From: Ornithodoros turicata
Taxonomy: Eukaryota > Arthropoda > Arachnida > Ixodida > Argasidae
NCBI RefSeq assembly: GCF_037126465.1
Contig: NC_088202.1
Span: forward strand, 84,424,160-84,488,159
Length of the DNA: 64,000 bases
Direction of reading: 5' to 3'
The notes below the pieces were generated by a model, which made no database searches, was not told the origin of the DNA, and saw only the letters and a list, made by a program, of their open reading frames with translations. Position 1 is the stretch's first letter. Each line of letters begins with the position of its first letter. A program made the position numbers and the translations under genes. Shown in pieces: positions 42,204-54,059 of this stretch.

Positions 42204-45200
42204 GTAAAAATTGCAGTGGGACAACATTGTATATTCCACGTTTGCAGTTTACTTAAATTACAGCTTACGTGGTTACAAACGCTATCATAACGGCAGTCTA
42301 CCGCCGTTCTACGAGTGGTGAATCCGCGTTCAATTCGCGTTTTGCAATTTTCATGCTGAAATTTCACGTACGATCTACGCACAATTCATGTTCACACTTC
42401 GCGTTTCACCGCACAACGATAGACTCAACGTGGATTCTGCATTCTGGCAACCATCTCTGTTGACTGAGACCAAACGATTTTCTTCAAAATTATCGAGCGA
42501 GAGAATCCCGAAGCGAGCACTTCGCTAACGTAGCGAAAGCGCTAAATAAAGTTTAGGATGAAAGGGCAAGCAAATGAAATGCACTCCCAAGCCGTTGAAT
42601 AAAGTTCGTGCGGTCACAACACCTATAAAATCGCACCAGCCTCCTTTTATTTCGCAGTTACATTGCTCGGCACGCACTATACCTGATGTCAGGAACTTAT
42701 TCATGGCTCAGTGAAGTTTTCGAATTAGCAAATAGGGGCTCCAAACCTCGTGTTTATTTCGGCATACGGAGTATACGCTGTTTTACGCAACGCGATCGCT
42801 TGCGCGTGGTTGCTTTCATGGATGGCTGCCCGTCGCATATACCACAGCCTGACGTTGTGCGCGAATGCGTTGCAATAGCAACTTCACCATGCATAACCGC
42901 ATGGGTAAAACTGCTAAAGAGACGGCGAGACACGGACAGATACTGCACACGGTGTCTCGTACTTTTAATAGCGCATTTATCGAAATGTACCGGCAGGCCC
43001 AACGTAAATGTTCTATTTGGCTACATAAATAACCAAATATCGAAATTACGTTAGACGAAGCTTGATAGCTACTTTACCAAACTTATTAAGACTATTTTAT
43101 TCAGACGACATAAGACGAACTTCCTCATCAAACTCGTCCCTGCCTCCCTTTGGACATTTTCATCTAACGGTATTAGTTTATATGTTCACTAGCATACTAT
43201 GTCTGTTAATTAATAGGAAGCAGTAGAAAAAACTCGTCAAACTTACTTTTTTAATGAAAAGTATCACCTTAAGTTTGAGATCTGCTGCGACTACGTTTTA
43301 TTCGTTGTTTTGGCGAAGTGTTCACTTATACACTTAATTGAAATGTTCGTGTACCGAAATGACCGGTTGTCGTAGACTTGTTCATAAGCGAAGACGTTCT
43401 TATTCCCCTCGTCCGAAATTTTCGCCTGAAATACTCCGCTGCAGCGCGTTTATAGGCGAGGCCGTATGTGTTTACGTCCACGTAAACTCGTGTAGACAAA
43501 TATCCCCTTTCAATCGACCACAGCACATATTACAACGTGAAGAAAATATGTGTATGGTTACCCAACTGTTGCACTCGCCGCAGCACAGACCCAGCACGTC
43601 TCATTCCCTCAACATGCCTGGGGCTAAAAACTGTTGTTCCTGGAAATTGGCTGAAGCTGCATAAGACGACCAACGAAAACCATTCTAAAATTTTTTTAGG
43701 ACTACTGTGTATAGGCTGTTGTATTGTGCATAAATAAACATCTCGTATATCTGTCGTATCGCGGGAGGAATACATGAGGAAATATGGGCACGTGCATTGA
43801 ACTGTCCGACAAGAGGCTGCAGCGGGCATATTTCTCTTCCTCCCTCTTTCAATGACGGTTTCAAAAATCCACCCTCATATCATGTTGTTGTAGCGGGAAT
43901 AAAGGAAACACGTGTTTGATCCCGCTCTCAGTTCGTGATCAGGACGCGAAGAGTTGAACTCGAATACGACCGAAGAAAAAGCACAATGTAGTCGGCCGCT
44001 GTGAGCGATGAACACACACACATACATACATTGGATCATAATGAGGTGGGCGATTCACCGCCGCTGTGGCATGAATACTCTTCAACAAATCAGTAAGCTG
44101 GGTGAACAAGTATTGCTCAGATGAGGCGGATACGGCACAAGATGGGATCAACGAGGTCTGGCTATGCACCTTAAAGCATAATCGCTGTAGTCATTGTCCA
44201 TGTCGCTGTGCGACATTCAATTGAACCTTAATGAGGAGGGGATAAGGGGAAGTTTGTTAGTCTGTCTGTCTGTGTGTACGTGCGGTGTCCTAGCACGTGA
44301 ACGTCCCGTTTTAGTAATTTTGGTGCAGTGTCATCTATATATGGTAGTATATGTACAATTGCCAATGAAAATTCATGACTGCATTTCAATTCGTGGACTC
44401 GCTATAGGAGAGGGAGAACAGGGATGTATATGTTTGCCCCCCATCCAAAAAACAAAAAAGAAAGAACGCACAGTGGCTTTATACACATTCATACAGCCCT
44501 AACTTAAACTTTTCATCAGCTGGTGTTTACAATGGTGAAATAAACAACCACTTCCACGGGAGAAACATGTTCTTCCTACATCACGTGGTCGTGTTAGCGG
44601 GACCAATGGGTGTTTTGAGCGGAACAGCACTTGCACTCGTGCTAATTTGTCGCATTACTTTCAAAAGTGCTCATTTAGCAGCATAAGCAGCTCGGTTGTG
44701 GTTGCTCCTGCTCCATTACACACAAGTGCCTCGATTTGGCGTAGCACCACCACTGTGGAACCGTAAATATTGGACTTATGAGAAATGCTTTTTCTACGGA
44801 GAAATACTGTGCACGCAGTGCCGCATAGAAAGAAAAGGAATAAGAGAAGTTCCTGGATTTTCTTTATTTCCCGCGAAGTCGCAAACCCTGGAACTATATG
44901 CTAACAGCATATACTTGTGATACGTAAATATGGGTGCTGTATATTTTTCAATGGCGTTATTCAAGGAATGCCTGCTTCAATCGTCTCGCCAAATGTTTTC
45001 GGGGTTTCCAATTGATCCCGTTATTGCACAAAGTGTTCAATTGTTCCCACATAGTTCGGCCTACTTTCTGCAAGCAATGCTGCAGCCTGTCTGGAGCGTT
45101 TTGGAGTTCGCATGTGCACCGGAAAAGACAGAATCAGAAAAGTTCACCCTTACCTATAATAATGCATTCAACCTGAAAAAGGTTAACGTAATCCGAAACA

Positions 45201-45599
45201 CCGTTTGCTGAACAGGACTTTTATATTCAGAATTTACGTTCATGAAGCTTCTGTCCAAAATAAACAGACGTTGCTGATATCACACCTTATGCAGATGACA
45301 GGTTAGGTACGCCATGTTCTGAGAAATCAACCTTTGCGGTCAATGATGTATCTGGAACCAATCTATGACATGCCCTAGAGGAGCAGACAATAATTGGTAG
45401 TGCCCTTGACTGGTGGGCAAATAATCGGCAAAAGTGATGGATCTCGGTGTAGCCTACATTCCAGGAACCACCCTATAAGCTATCCTAGAAGATAAACAAA
45501 TGAGTGGAATAGACCAATAAGTGATTGTGGTGGTCTACCAACAAGAAACAGTGTACAAATTAGAACGACATTACAATATAATATAATATATATATGTCT
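42204..45599. other. non-coding stretch, no gene recognised
   Basis: Several frames of 90-125 codons occur (for example 42686-43054 plus, 43338-43664 plus), but none shows a motif, signal peptide or splice context I recognise. A CA/TA-rich short repeat lies at about 44012-44032. A TATA microsatellite lies at about 45570-45596. Confidence 0.45.
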
Positions 45600-45684
45600 A
45601 GTATACGAGATTCAAAGAAACTGAATGTTGCTAGGTGTCGCGAATTCTAGTCGCCAATATTTTTCACTCTGCCTAATTTATTGG

Positions 45685-46536
45685 TTACATATGATCTTGT
45701 GCAGCAAGGTTTGTGATCTTCTTGGGAGCCATACACTGCACACTGAGGTTGTGTTTTCCTTGACATCTCGTGCAAGTAATTCGTGCCTTGCAGTCCTTTG
45801 CACAATGACCTTTAATAGTACACCTAAGCGTCTGAAGCCTTTCGATAAAAGATTGGTTCCATCGCATGACACTTAGACATAACTGCGTCTTGTTGGACGT
45901 TTTGCAGATGCAATCAGATGTTGCTGAGGATGACGAGTAAAGGGAGGAGGCGGATGACGAAGCTTTGTGATCTCTGCGTGGACGACTGTTTTCACAGGAC
46001 TCGGGCTCTTAGTACTCCATCGAGCATAGCGTTCACGGCTTTCGAATTCAACTTTGAAAAAAATTGATGATTCTCGTCAGCTCCGCTTCAGAAGCACATG
46101 CAGATGCAGGATGCGGACTCTCCTAGTCCGCATCCTGCTCCATCTCCTAGACCTCCCGCTGCATCTCCTAGTCTTCCCGCAGTAGGACGAACAGTGGACA
46201 AATGTCTCTGTAGCGGTTATAGTCGACGGCCATTTTATGAGGAATTGGTTGCATAAGAATTTCAGTCAGCATAGCAGCATATGACGCAGGCTCTACACCG
46301 ACGGCTTGAAGGCTTCTTCGGTGAACCTCTACATGATCATGAAGACTTCTAAGCCCGCGAATATGGTCGGCTAACTTAACGAAATATAGATTCCGTATAA
46401 TTTGCATGTGCCATCGCTGCATCTGCTTGACATCACCAAACCATTCTTTCAAATGTACAGCATAATCGTGGCAGGAAGCAGCAGCTGGTAACCCTGCTAT
46501 CGCAGACGCGCAGCAAGTCCAGACAGATGCACTCAC
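45685..46536 (-). pseudogene. BEL/Pao-type retrotransposon gag remnant
   Basis: Read on minus, the first part (46536-46168) has HIRGLRSLHDHVEVHRRSLQ, VGVEPASYAAMLTEILM and an IPHKMA continuation, matching the gag domain that precedes the protease in BEL/Pao elements (DUF1759). Further along (45867-45685) comes a CCHC-like region, CTIKGHCAKDC and CTRCQGKHN. The two parts are in different frames with about 300 bp between them. No LTRs, protease or polymerase were found, so it is a dead fragment. Confidence 0.7.
46107..46137. repeat. perfect 13-bp hairpin
   Basis: CAGGATGCGGACT pairs with AGTCCGCATCCTG around a 5-base loop (CTCCT). It lies inside the BEL/Pao gag remnant, next to repeated ATCTCCTAG phrases. 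Confidence 0.8.
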
Positions 46537-46654
46537 AGGTACTTAAATTGTCGCAGGCGCTAAGTTTCGGGTTGTCATGAATCATGCCATCATGTGATGT
46601 GTGTCATGAATCATGCCATCATGTGCAGGTGGATACAGTCCTATACTGCAACCT

Positions 46655-46760
46655 GGGGCTAGCTGTGAAAAAATCCCGATCCTTTCAGTGATTCCGGGAT
46701 CCACATTTAGAAATCCCGATATCCCGGGATTGTAAAACAACTCGAGATTCCGAACCCTAG
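46655..46760. mobile_element. CCCGGGAT-rich palindromic repeat, possible hAT end
   Basis: The near-palindrome AATCCCGATATCCCGGGATT (46712-46731) is surrounded by ATTCCGGGATCC and ATCCCGATCC copies and ends CCGAACCCTAGG. On minus it reads CCTAGGGTTCGGAAT. This pattern resembles subterminal repeats of hAT MITEs, but no partner end was identified. Confidence 0.4.
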
Positions 46761-46799
46761 GCTCGATTGCTGTGCATCCCACTAGCACGAACATGCCAT

Positions 46800-49069
46800 G
46801 AGAAAATGCACTTTACCCCTACTACATACTTGTACAATGGTGACAACCATCCCTTACGCTTTGCACCGCACTACAGAAGTTTATAACTGAAATATTTCAC
46901 ATAAACCACGAAGAAAACAAGAATTTGTGCTTAATATATTCCAACGGGTCTCTCAAGTGGGGCAACACCCATAGCCCACGAATGTTGTATGACGCTCAAC
47001 CCAACAACACGTGAATCATTGTTCCCTTTTCTGTCTTGCATCGCTACAATAGTTCACCCGAGTCACCAGATTAAGGATAGTCGACAAGACGTTCTGCATC
47101 CACAACCTCTTCTTCCCTGCACGTGCCCCAAGTCTCATTTCACGCTGACCTCGACGTCTGCGCTTCGAACTGCTGACGAGGAACTTACGTGTAGCGCTTG
47201 AATTATGCTGTCCGTGGAACATCGTTCCCAGTAATTTGTATTCTGATCCATTTTCTTCCGAACGCCGCGTAAGCGATATACGTACCACACGGGAATAGAC
47301 TCTATTATTGTGCATCTTGACATTGCCACACGCCCTTTCAGGAATGCAGACGGCTTCCAACATAACATGTACAGCGAAGGAAAATTTATACCTGGATTTG
47401 TTGTTCGGTATTTCGCAGACAGTCGAAAACAGATACATATTGGCTCAAGTGAAATCAGCAGAAGGTACACGAGATTCTTCCGTTCAGAAATAGACAATTG
47501 CATCTTAAAGTGGTTCGCTCTCATATAACCTTTTACGGAAGTAAGGAAGGAGCGATTACATCGGAGAGCGAAATAACGGTGGATCCTGTAGTCAGATTGC
47601 ATTGTAGTCACGTAAAACAAAAACTGCGTATTGCGGTAGGGTGGGGCAAACAATGGTACGTGGCTACCGACCTAGGCAAATATGTTTCTTTGACTTGGCT
47701 AATATTAGTGTACAATCCGAAAAATACTGTTTCTCAAAATTTAAGACTCGGTCAAGGGGCCGAAAGTAGACTTACGGCAAAATGAAGGTGATCAACAATA
47801 GGTGTAAGCAGGTCAGTAGCCCACAACACTGGAATCCGTGCAAGACGAGTGCGCTCCCACGCAGAGCGCAGCAAAATAGGCAGTTTTAGCAGACCGTAAA
47901 GCTCGTAAAGTTATCGTGCCTATCGGAACCAATCGCGTGTTACACTATCACGTGTTCACGTGTGTTACTGTGACATGTGTGACGTGTGACTTATCCAGTG
48001 ATTGGATTCGGTTGATACGGTTCGACGCAAGCCACGTTATCAATGGTTTGCGAAAACTCTCTATAAACTCATGATCGTGATAACTGAGGCAGTCTGACGT
48101 TGATGTTCAAATTGCTGATGCACATTCGCACTTGCTTTCTGGATCCATTAATGTATCTTTATTTCCATTTTTGCCTGCCACAGGCAAGAGCCCATACTGT
48201 AAAATTAACCAAAAGGTACCTGTGTTTCTGTATTGCAATCGCGCATGCCGCTTACTCGCACATTACAAAACTTTTATTTCAGTTTTTGAGTAGGTGATTT
48301 AGGGCATGCACGCGTGTGTATGGCATAATGATTTTGCCAAACGGTTCATGCTACCCGTGTATATGGACTTGATTGGTTACTGCAGTAATTTATCTCAGCA
48401 GCAACATAACAACAACAACTTTATTACATGATGACTGGGGAGTTTCATCGCCAGGCCCATTTGTGGCCAGGCCCACTTCGTTTGTGGCCCATTATCCCTG
48501 TAGAGTAAGAGCATCAAATGGCATGTCTCTGCACTGATTCTTACAGGTTATTGGTAGGATTTCTGTGTTTTGTTGTTTAGTTTTTCACACGTTCGACGTG
48601 AAAAATCGGATCTGACCAGTGATTATTTCGCCCCGCCACCGCCTATCGCTGGCTTTTGGTGGTCACATTTTAAATTGGAAGACAGTTGGTGGAAAGCAAA
48701 GCAGGACTGTCCCATGTACACAGTGAACGCACTCCTCCGGGCTCTATCTGGGCCGCTTCTTGATGAAACAGGGCTAATTTTAATCTGGGCAGATCCTAAG
48801 CATAGCCCTTGTAATTTGACCCTGTGACAGGTGGGAGAGTAGTTCATTACTATTTTTTTTTTTTTATGATTTCATTTCTTCCGTCCATTGTAGTTCAACG
48901 TGAAGCCAAAGGAAATGAAACTGAGCGAGCTGAAGCGCTCATTCCGGTGATTAACGGTGTACAAATCATTTCGGAAATGATTTGCGGTCTACGTTTATCG
49001 ATGCTGCTTTTCGCTAAATAGCGAAAATCGAAAACCCTATACCTACTGGCCTACCATAGTCTCCCCCCA
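46800..49069. other. non-coding stretch with one exon-like segment and a LINE tail
   Basis: 47340-47463 is bounded by an acceptor-like CACACGCCCTTTCAG and a donor-like GAAG|GTACAC. It is open in one frame (NADGFQHNMYSEGKF, VVRYFADSR). I recognise no family and find no partner exons. At 48408-48475 a minus-strand LINE tail is visible (AAC run, then GGGGAGTTTCATCGCCA). Nothing else is supported. Confidence 0.35.
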
Positions 49070-50090
49070 CCCAGTGAAGACGCTTGCTACCAAAGTTTCA
49101 AGACAGGTTAACGTCCTCAAGCGTGTCGCAGGTGCGTCCTGGGGCACCTCCTTCCACGACCTCCACGAAGTCAATACGGTTCTTCTTTTGGGCACGCTAC
49201 GGTATGACCTCCCTATCCTCCATGGAATCAGCCCTACCTGGAGACCAAGAGCTTCTCAACCTGCAAGCCCGCAGTCTCCGTGTCTGCCTAGGGGACCCTC
49301 GGATAACGGAGACCTACTCCGTCCTCGCATAAGCTAGGGAACACTCTATTTCCACTCCACGGGATTCAACCACCCTGCACGTATACCACCGCTGTCTGAC
49401 CCACCCTTCTCATCCACTTCGTCATATTGCAGCAGACGGCCCAGCTTCCACCCGCAGCACTGCCGCTGCCCGCCTAAGCGACTATCTCCCGCCCATGACA
49501 TATATTCCCTCTTTCGCGCCTGCTATATGGACCCTTGAGCGTCCGGTCATCCCCCCTACAATCTCTGACCTTCCTCTAAAACACGAAGCCCATCAGCCCA
49601 TTGTATTGCACATCAGCTCTCCTTGGCACATATCAACTCTACCTACCTCCGCTGTCGTCAAATCTTCACCAATGCTTATGTGACGCATGACACGTCGGGG
49701 GCAGTGTTTTACATCACAGATACGAACCACGAGCAAGCCTAAACGTTGCCCTATCCCGTGTCCTCGACTGAGGCAGAACTGTATGCCATCCTCGCAGCCA
49801 GAATACATTGCTGGCTTGCTACCTGAGAAGTCCTGGGTTGTCCTTACTGATAGCAGGGCGTCCCTTCTTCTTTTGCTGTCTGCCCGTCCCACCATCATAC
49901 GTGACCTACCCAACATGATCATCCACACATAAAATCGGCTCTGTGCCAATGGTCACGTTCTTTCTCTGCAATGGATTCCCGGTTATGTTGGCCTATCCGG
50001 TAACTCACGCGCTGATGCGGCTGCACGACCTGCGTACCCCTGGAACTCCAAGGTCGCTTGTGAAAATAGTGCACTCTTTAGTCATACGTC
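49070..50090 (+). pseudogene. I-like LINE fragment, degraded
   Basis: NVLKRVAGASWGTSFHDLHE and GTLRYDLPILHG match the region between RT and RNase H in the 29-33 kb element ([30 protein letters not shown]). RNase H pieces follow: VVLTDSRASL (about 49835) and LQWIPGYVGLSGN (about 49965-50005). There are many stops and frameshifts. The 5' RT part and the 3' tail are missing. Confidence 0.75.
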
Positions 50091-50841
50091 GTAATGATTA
50101 ATCCCAGATATCATAATAGGAATGGACACCCACACAGTGCGCAATATCCTCCTTCAGAAAAAAATTTGTAGGGGTGTAAGGGTTTCCACGCTTGCCTCCC
50201 CGTTAGAAAAAATCATTCGAACGCCCATGGTTCATAGTGAGTTGCTGGTCGATGAGCTCTTATCAGATGATTGTGAGCGGGAGTAGCGGGAGTAATCGCG
50301 GGCCAAGATGCCGACCTCTGCAAACCCTCGACATAATTTTCTCTTGCAGCAGCACAAGTTAGGATGTGCATGTTTATTAATTCAAACAAGAATCACTGCC
50401 CCCCCCCCCCCGAGTTTGAATTACTGAGGGTCTACTGCACATATATGGTTCAGATCTATGAGCGTTAACGCAGAGGGGTTATACAGTATTCAGAATACTT
50501 TAAAAATTTAATGTGGCACATATAATGCTTTCACTTTTGGGAGGTGCTGTGGGAAATCGAACTTTGTGGGCACTGCGTCCGTGTCCAGTCTTTTCTACGC
50601 AGGTTCTGCACCCATTTCTTCATTATGTCAAGGCGGCAGTGATGGGCAGTACTTGAAGTACCAAGTGCTCAAGTAGTAGTTTAAGTACATTTCTGTGTAC
50701 TTGTACTTTACTTTAACTACATTTTAAATCGTGTACTTTGTACCGTATTTCAAGTACCTTTTTTCCCGAGTACTTTCCCATCAAGTACCCAAACTTGGAC
50801 TCCAGACAAAAAATCACAAAAGAGTATCAAAAATGCACACT

Positions 50842-50934
50842 ACTAAAAGCGCTAAAATGACAACAATACGACGAAAACACACAGATAGGGCTATCTCTGA
50901 GTTTTCGTCTTGCCGTCATTTTAGCGCTTTTAGT
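50842..50934. repeat. long inverted repeat inside the hAT element
   Basis: ACTAAAAGCGCTAAAATGAC and the following bases to GACGAAAAC pair with GTTTTCGTCTTG and CGTCATTTTAGCGCTTTTAG on the right, about 34 bp per arm with few mismatches and a short loop. It would form a stable hairpin near the left end of the element. Confidence 0.85.
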
Positions 50935-51455
50935 GAGATGCAGTACCAAGAGTCACAGCCTGACATTTTACCAAAAAGACTCTTTGTGCTTTTAAAGAGC
51001 ATATTTGTTGAAGCAAATCTATTGTTGAGAGGCTTGAAATGTTGAAAAAGTATCAACGCTTCTATGAGGTAAAACGAATGGAATGCAGACACGCATACAT
51101 TATAACACTGCAACAGTAGCGCGATGACTTGGTCCATTGTCATTTCAGTTCTCCCAATGCAGGGTTCCATGCATTTTTATATTGTTTCCTTCATTGGCAA
51201 TTAATAATCATTTTATGTCACAATATATGTGTGATTGCATTACATGATGGACACCCGAAAGACACACAGGCTTTAATTTTTACAATTTACATTTTTTTTG
51301 ATTGGTCACATGGATTACATTGCTGCAGATCACAGTCGTATAAAGATGAAGGCCTACATTGTGCTTCATCCTTTCTTACTTTCTTCATATTCTCTTTTAA
51401 ACATGTCCTTTTTAAAAAAGCAGCATGGAATGCCCAGAAATATATAATCTCTTTT

Positions 51456-51850
51456 GGCCTGTCGACTGCGCCTTTACAGCTCAGTGGCGTTACCGCTTGA
51501 GACAAGTTGACTCCCACCTGCTGCCACTGTGGTGCTCTTGAGAGTCTGGAGCACATTCTTCTTCATTGTCCCCACTACCAACCTTCCTGAACCGCACTCT
51601 CCGAGTCTCTTAGTCAGCTGGACTCTCGCCCCTTCTCCCTATCGAAATTGCTTGGTCCCTGGCCCAATCCAGCACAGCAACGATCTGCGCTCAAAGCTCT
51701 TTTGACATTTCTAGACACCATCGTACTGCGATGGTTATTGTGAAGGGGCTCATTATTTTATTCCCCACATGCCCCACAAGCAATGGGGTAGAGTATCGCC
51801 TCTGGCGATGAACCTCCCCACTCTCCATCTCAAAATAAAGTTCTTGTCTT
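51456..51850 (+). pseudogene. LINE 3' fragment nested in the hAT
   Basis: GTTTTGG-like sequence is followed by a degraded Cys/His tail (HLLPLWC, then GAHSSSL, HCP-like) of the I-like LINE. The 3' end motif GCAATGGGGTAGAGTATCGC and GGCGATGAACCTCCCCA lies at 51790-51830, ending AAAATAAAG. It is younger than the hAT if the hAT was intact when it inserted. Confidence 0.65.
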
Positions 51851-52384
51851 ACTTGTTTTTCCTTGAAATTTCCTATCCTGTTATAGCTGAATATTAGTAT
51901 TGGAACGCCACACTAGGCGGGTGATCTTGGATCAGTCAGGGTATAATACTATTCTGCATAACAACGGCACAGCTGACTGATTACCTCTCTACATGTAACT
52001 GCAAATTATGGCATCTGATTAAGTTGATATTCACGGGTTGGCACTTAACCTAGGACTTTATGTCTTCAGAGCATTTGTCAAGAATACTCGCTAAAGTTTT
52101 GCAAAAAAAAAAGCAAGACACAGATACTAAACAGCGAAATGGAGAGTGATACAAATTAAATTGGCAATGTACTTGATGAGTACTTGAAGTACTTTGCCTA
52201 GTACTTTGTACTTTACTTGAAGTACATTTGGAATTGGGTACTTTGTACTGTACTTTGTAAGTACAAATGATGCCAGGTACTTGGTACTTTACTTTAAGTA
52301 TAATTTTGAGGTACTTTGCCCATCACTGCAAGGCGGTTGTGAGGAAACCTGTATCAAGAGACCACTTCTGTGAGATTTACAGCG

Positions 52385-52555
52385 TAGATTTACACCGAAA
52401 ATGGAATCCGTTACGGTACCACTTAGTTACACCCCAGATGGTGTCAAATTAGCACCTCTCCTGGAGGGCGTACTTCCATCTTAAGGTGTTGATTTACTCC
52501 AAAAAACTAATCAGTTATGGTATCATCCAATTACACCCAAGGAGGTGTATAAAAT
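52385..52555. repeat. two diverged direct repeats of about 70 bp
   Basis: GATTTACACCGAAAATGGAA-...-GTTACACCCCAGATGGTGT (52386-52444) and GATTTACTCCAAAAAACTAA-...-ATTACACCCAAGGAGGTGT (52490-52548) align throughout. This suggests an old tandem duplication or MITE just outside the hAT. Confidence 0.55.
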
Positions 52556-53620
52556 TTTAGAGAGCGGAACTGCCACAGATGTACAGTTTAGTAGCCACTC
52601 AGAAAAATTCCGCATAAAGAACTTCCTCCCGGCAGAAGATCAGTTTCTAGTTTCTCTTGATCAACGGTTGGCTGCCTATGAAAAACTGTCGTCCAGGATT
52701 TCTGTCTTCGGAGAAATCGGCATACTCGGCACCGAACACATCAAGAAGATGGCAAGATCCAATATAAAGCAGATTTGGATGAACGTTTTCCTGACGAGGT
52801 CACTTTAGTCACTTTGCCAAGGCATTTTGCATGACGAGGCCGGCAGGCGAGAACAGTTCCTCTACACAAGGGAGTGAATGAAGCCTTCCGTTATGTAACA
52901 CCAACAACTTTATTATGATAATAATAATTCGGGACTTTACGTCGCGAGACAACTGTGATCAAACAACTTTATTATGAGATGATGAATGTTTGCGCTTCGT
53001 ATACTATATCTCACTATGATATACGGTTAGGAACAGTTCCCGTGAGCGCTCATTTTCGAAATTGATGCTCATAAAGAACAGTCATCGGGCAACCATGACG
53101 CGCGGCAGACCTAATACTTTGTCACTGTTATGCATAGAAAGGGACATTTTTAATCCATTACCGCCCAAGCAGTCTCGTATACTACACCCCAGTTGCTTTT
53201 GGTTGAGACTTCCCAGAAGTCAAAGTAATGTCACTCTTCTTCGCGGGCCTAGGTAAGGAAAAGCTCCAGTGGTAGTATCTTTCTACGACTTACTGATCAC
53301 CCGTTTGCAGCGGCCGAAACTTGTGTTTTCGCTGGCGACCTGACGCCATGACAAACTCACGTGGGTACGTGTATTTCCTCGCGCACATATATCTTATATA
53401 TTTAGTCCAAGACACTAAATGTACAGTTCATACTCTCCTTCTACTGTGGAGAAAACATGCGGCTGAGCTAAAATTATTTGAAGCCTGGGCAGCCGTTTAC
53501 TTTTTGCGTTACCATACGATCACGCTATGTTTTGCACTACGGCTCTACACTTCAGCTCTTGGTTAGTTGGAATTTTTTTTTTCTGTTTCTTTTCTTTCTC
53601 TTTCTTTTCTTTTTGGTTTT
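52556..53620. other. non-coding stretch, no gene recognised
   Basis: Possible LINE tails at about 52900-52975, where CAACTTTATTATGA occurs twice around TTCGGGACTTTACGTCGCGA. A plus frame of 87 codons at 52545-52808 has no recognised motif. Pyrimidine-rich DNA lies at 53570-53620. Confidence 0.4.
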
Positions 53621-53635
53621 CTGCAGGTTGACACT

Positions 53636-54048
53636 ACAAGAAATAACTGATATACTAGCAAATGATGAAGACGACGTCTCCGCAACAAACGAATGTCTAT
53701 TCTGACGAAGACTCTGCTGATAAAGATTCTGGTTGGCTGAGCGGTTGGCTGCTGAGATCCTGCGCTCAAACTGTACTTGCACATGGGCAGAGAGTTGGTG
53801 CGAGATATGCTGAATGCTCCGAAGAAGGCGGCGACATGCGGGACGTCGCGGTGAGTGGTTCCTCCGAAAGAGTCCACAGAAAGAAGCGTTGCATTCGTCG
53901 TTGGACCTCTGGGGACCTACACGAAAATGGCGAAAAGGGGACCTGCTCCGCTGTGTGGCCGGTTCTGTATACTGACAGTTGCGTCAACGGTACATGGTGT
54001 GGAGCCTATGTAGAAGACAGTACAACGGAGGAACAGGGCAATGTTTAA
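53636..54048 (+). other. unexplained open frame preceded by acceptor-like tract
   Basis: A long T/C-rich tract ends GGTTTTCTGCAG|GT at about 53627, followed by acidic coding LTLQEITDILANDEDDVSAT. That frame stops near 53703, and a second frame (53662-54048, 128 codons) continues with SDEDSADKDSG. An acidic Ser/Asp-rich N-terminus resembles piggyBac-derived proteins, but no transposase core follows. It may be a truncated or decayed copy. Confidence 0.3.
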
Positions 54049-54059
54049 TGGAAGGGCCA

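Larger units (their letters stand above)
50637..52328. mobile_element. non-autonomous hAT element with 8-bp target duplication
   Basis: The left end CAGTGATGGGCAGTACTTGA and the right end, read on minus, CAGTGATGGGCAAAGTACCT are inverted repeats. Both ends are followed by many AAGTAC/GTACTT subterminal copies. CAAGGCGG flanks it exactly at 50629-50636 and 52329-52336, the 8-bp duplication of hAT transposition. No transposase is seen; frames up to 123 codons inside match nothing. A LINE 3' fragment is nested at about 51456-51850. Confidence 0.9.
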
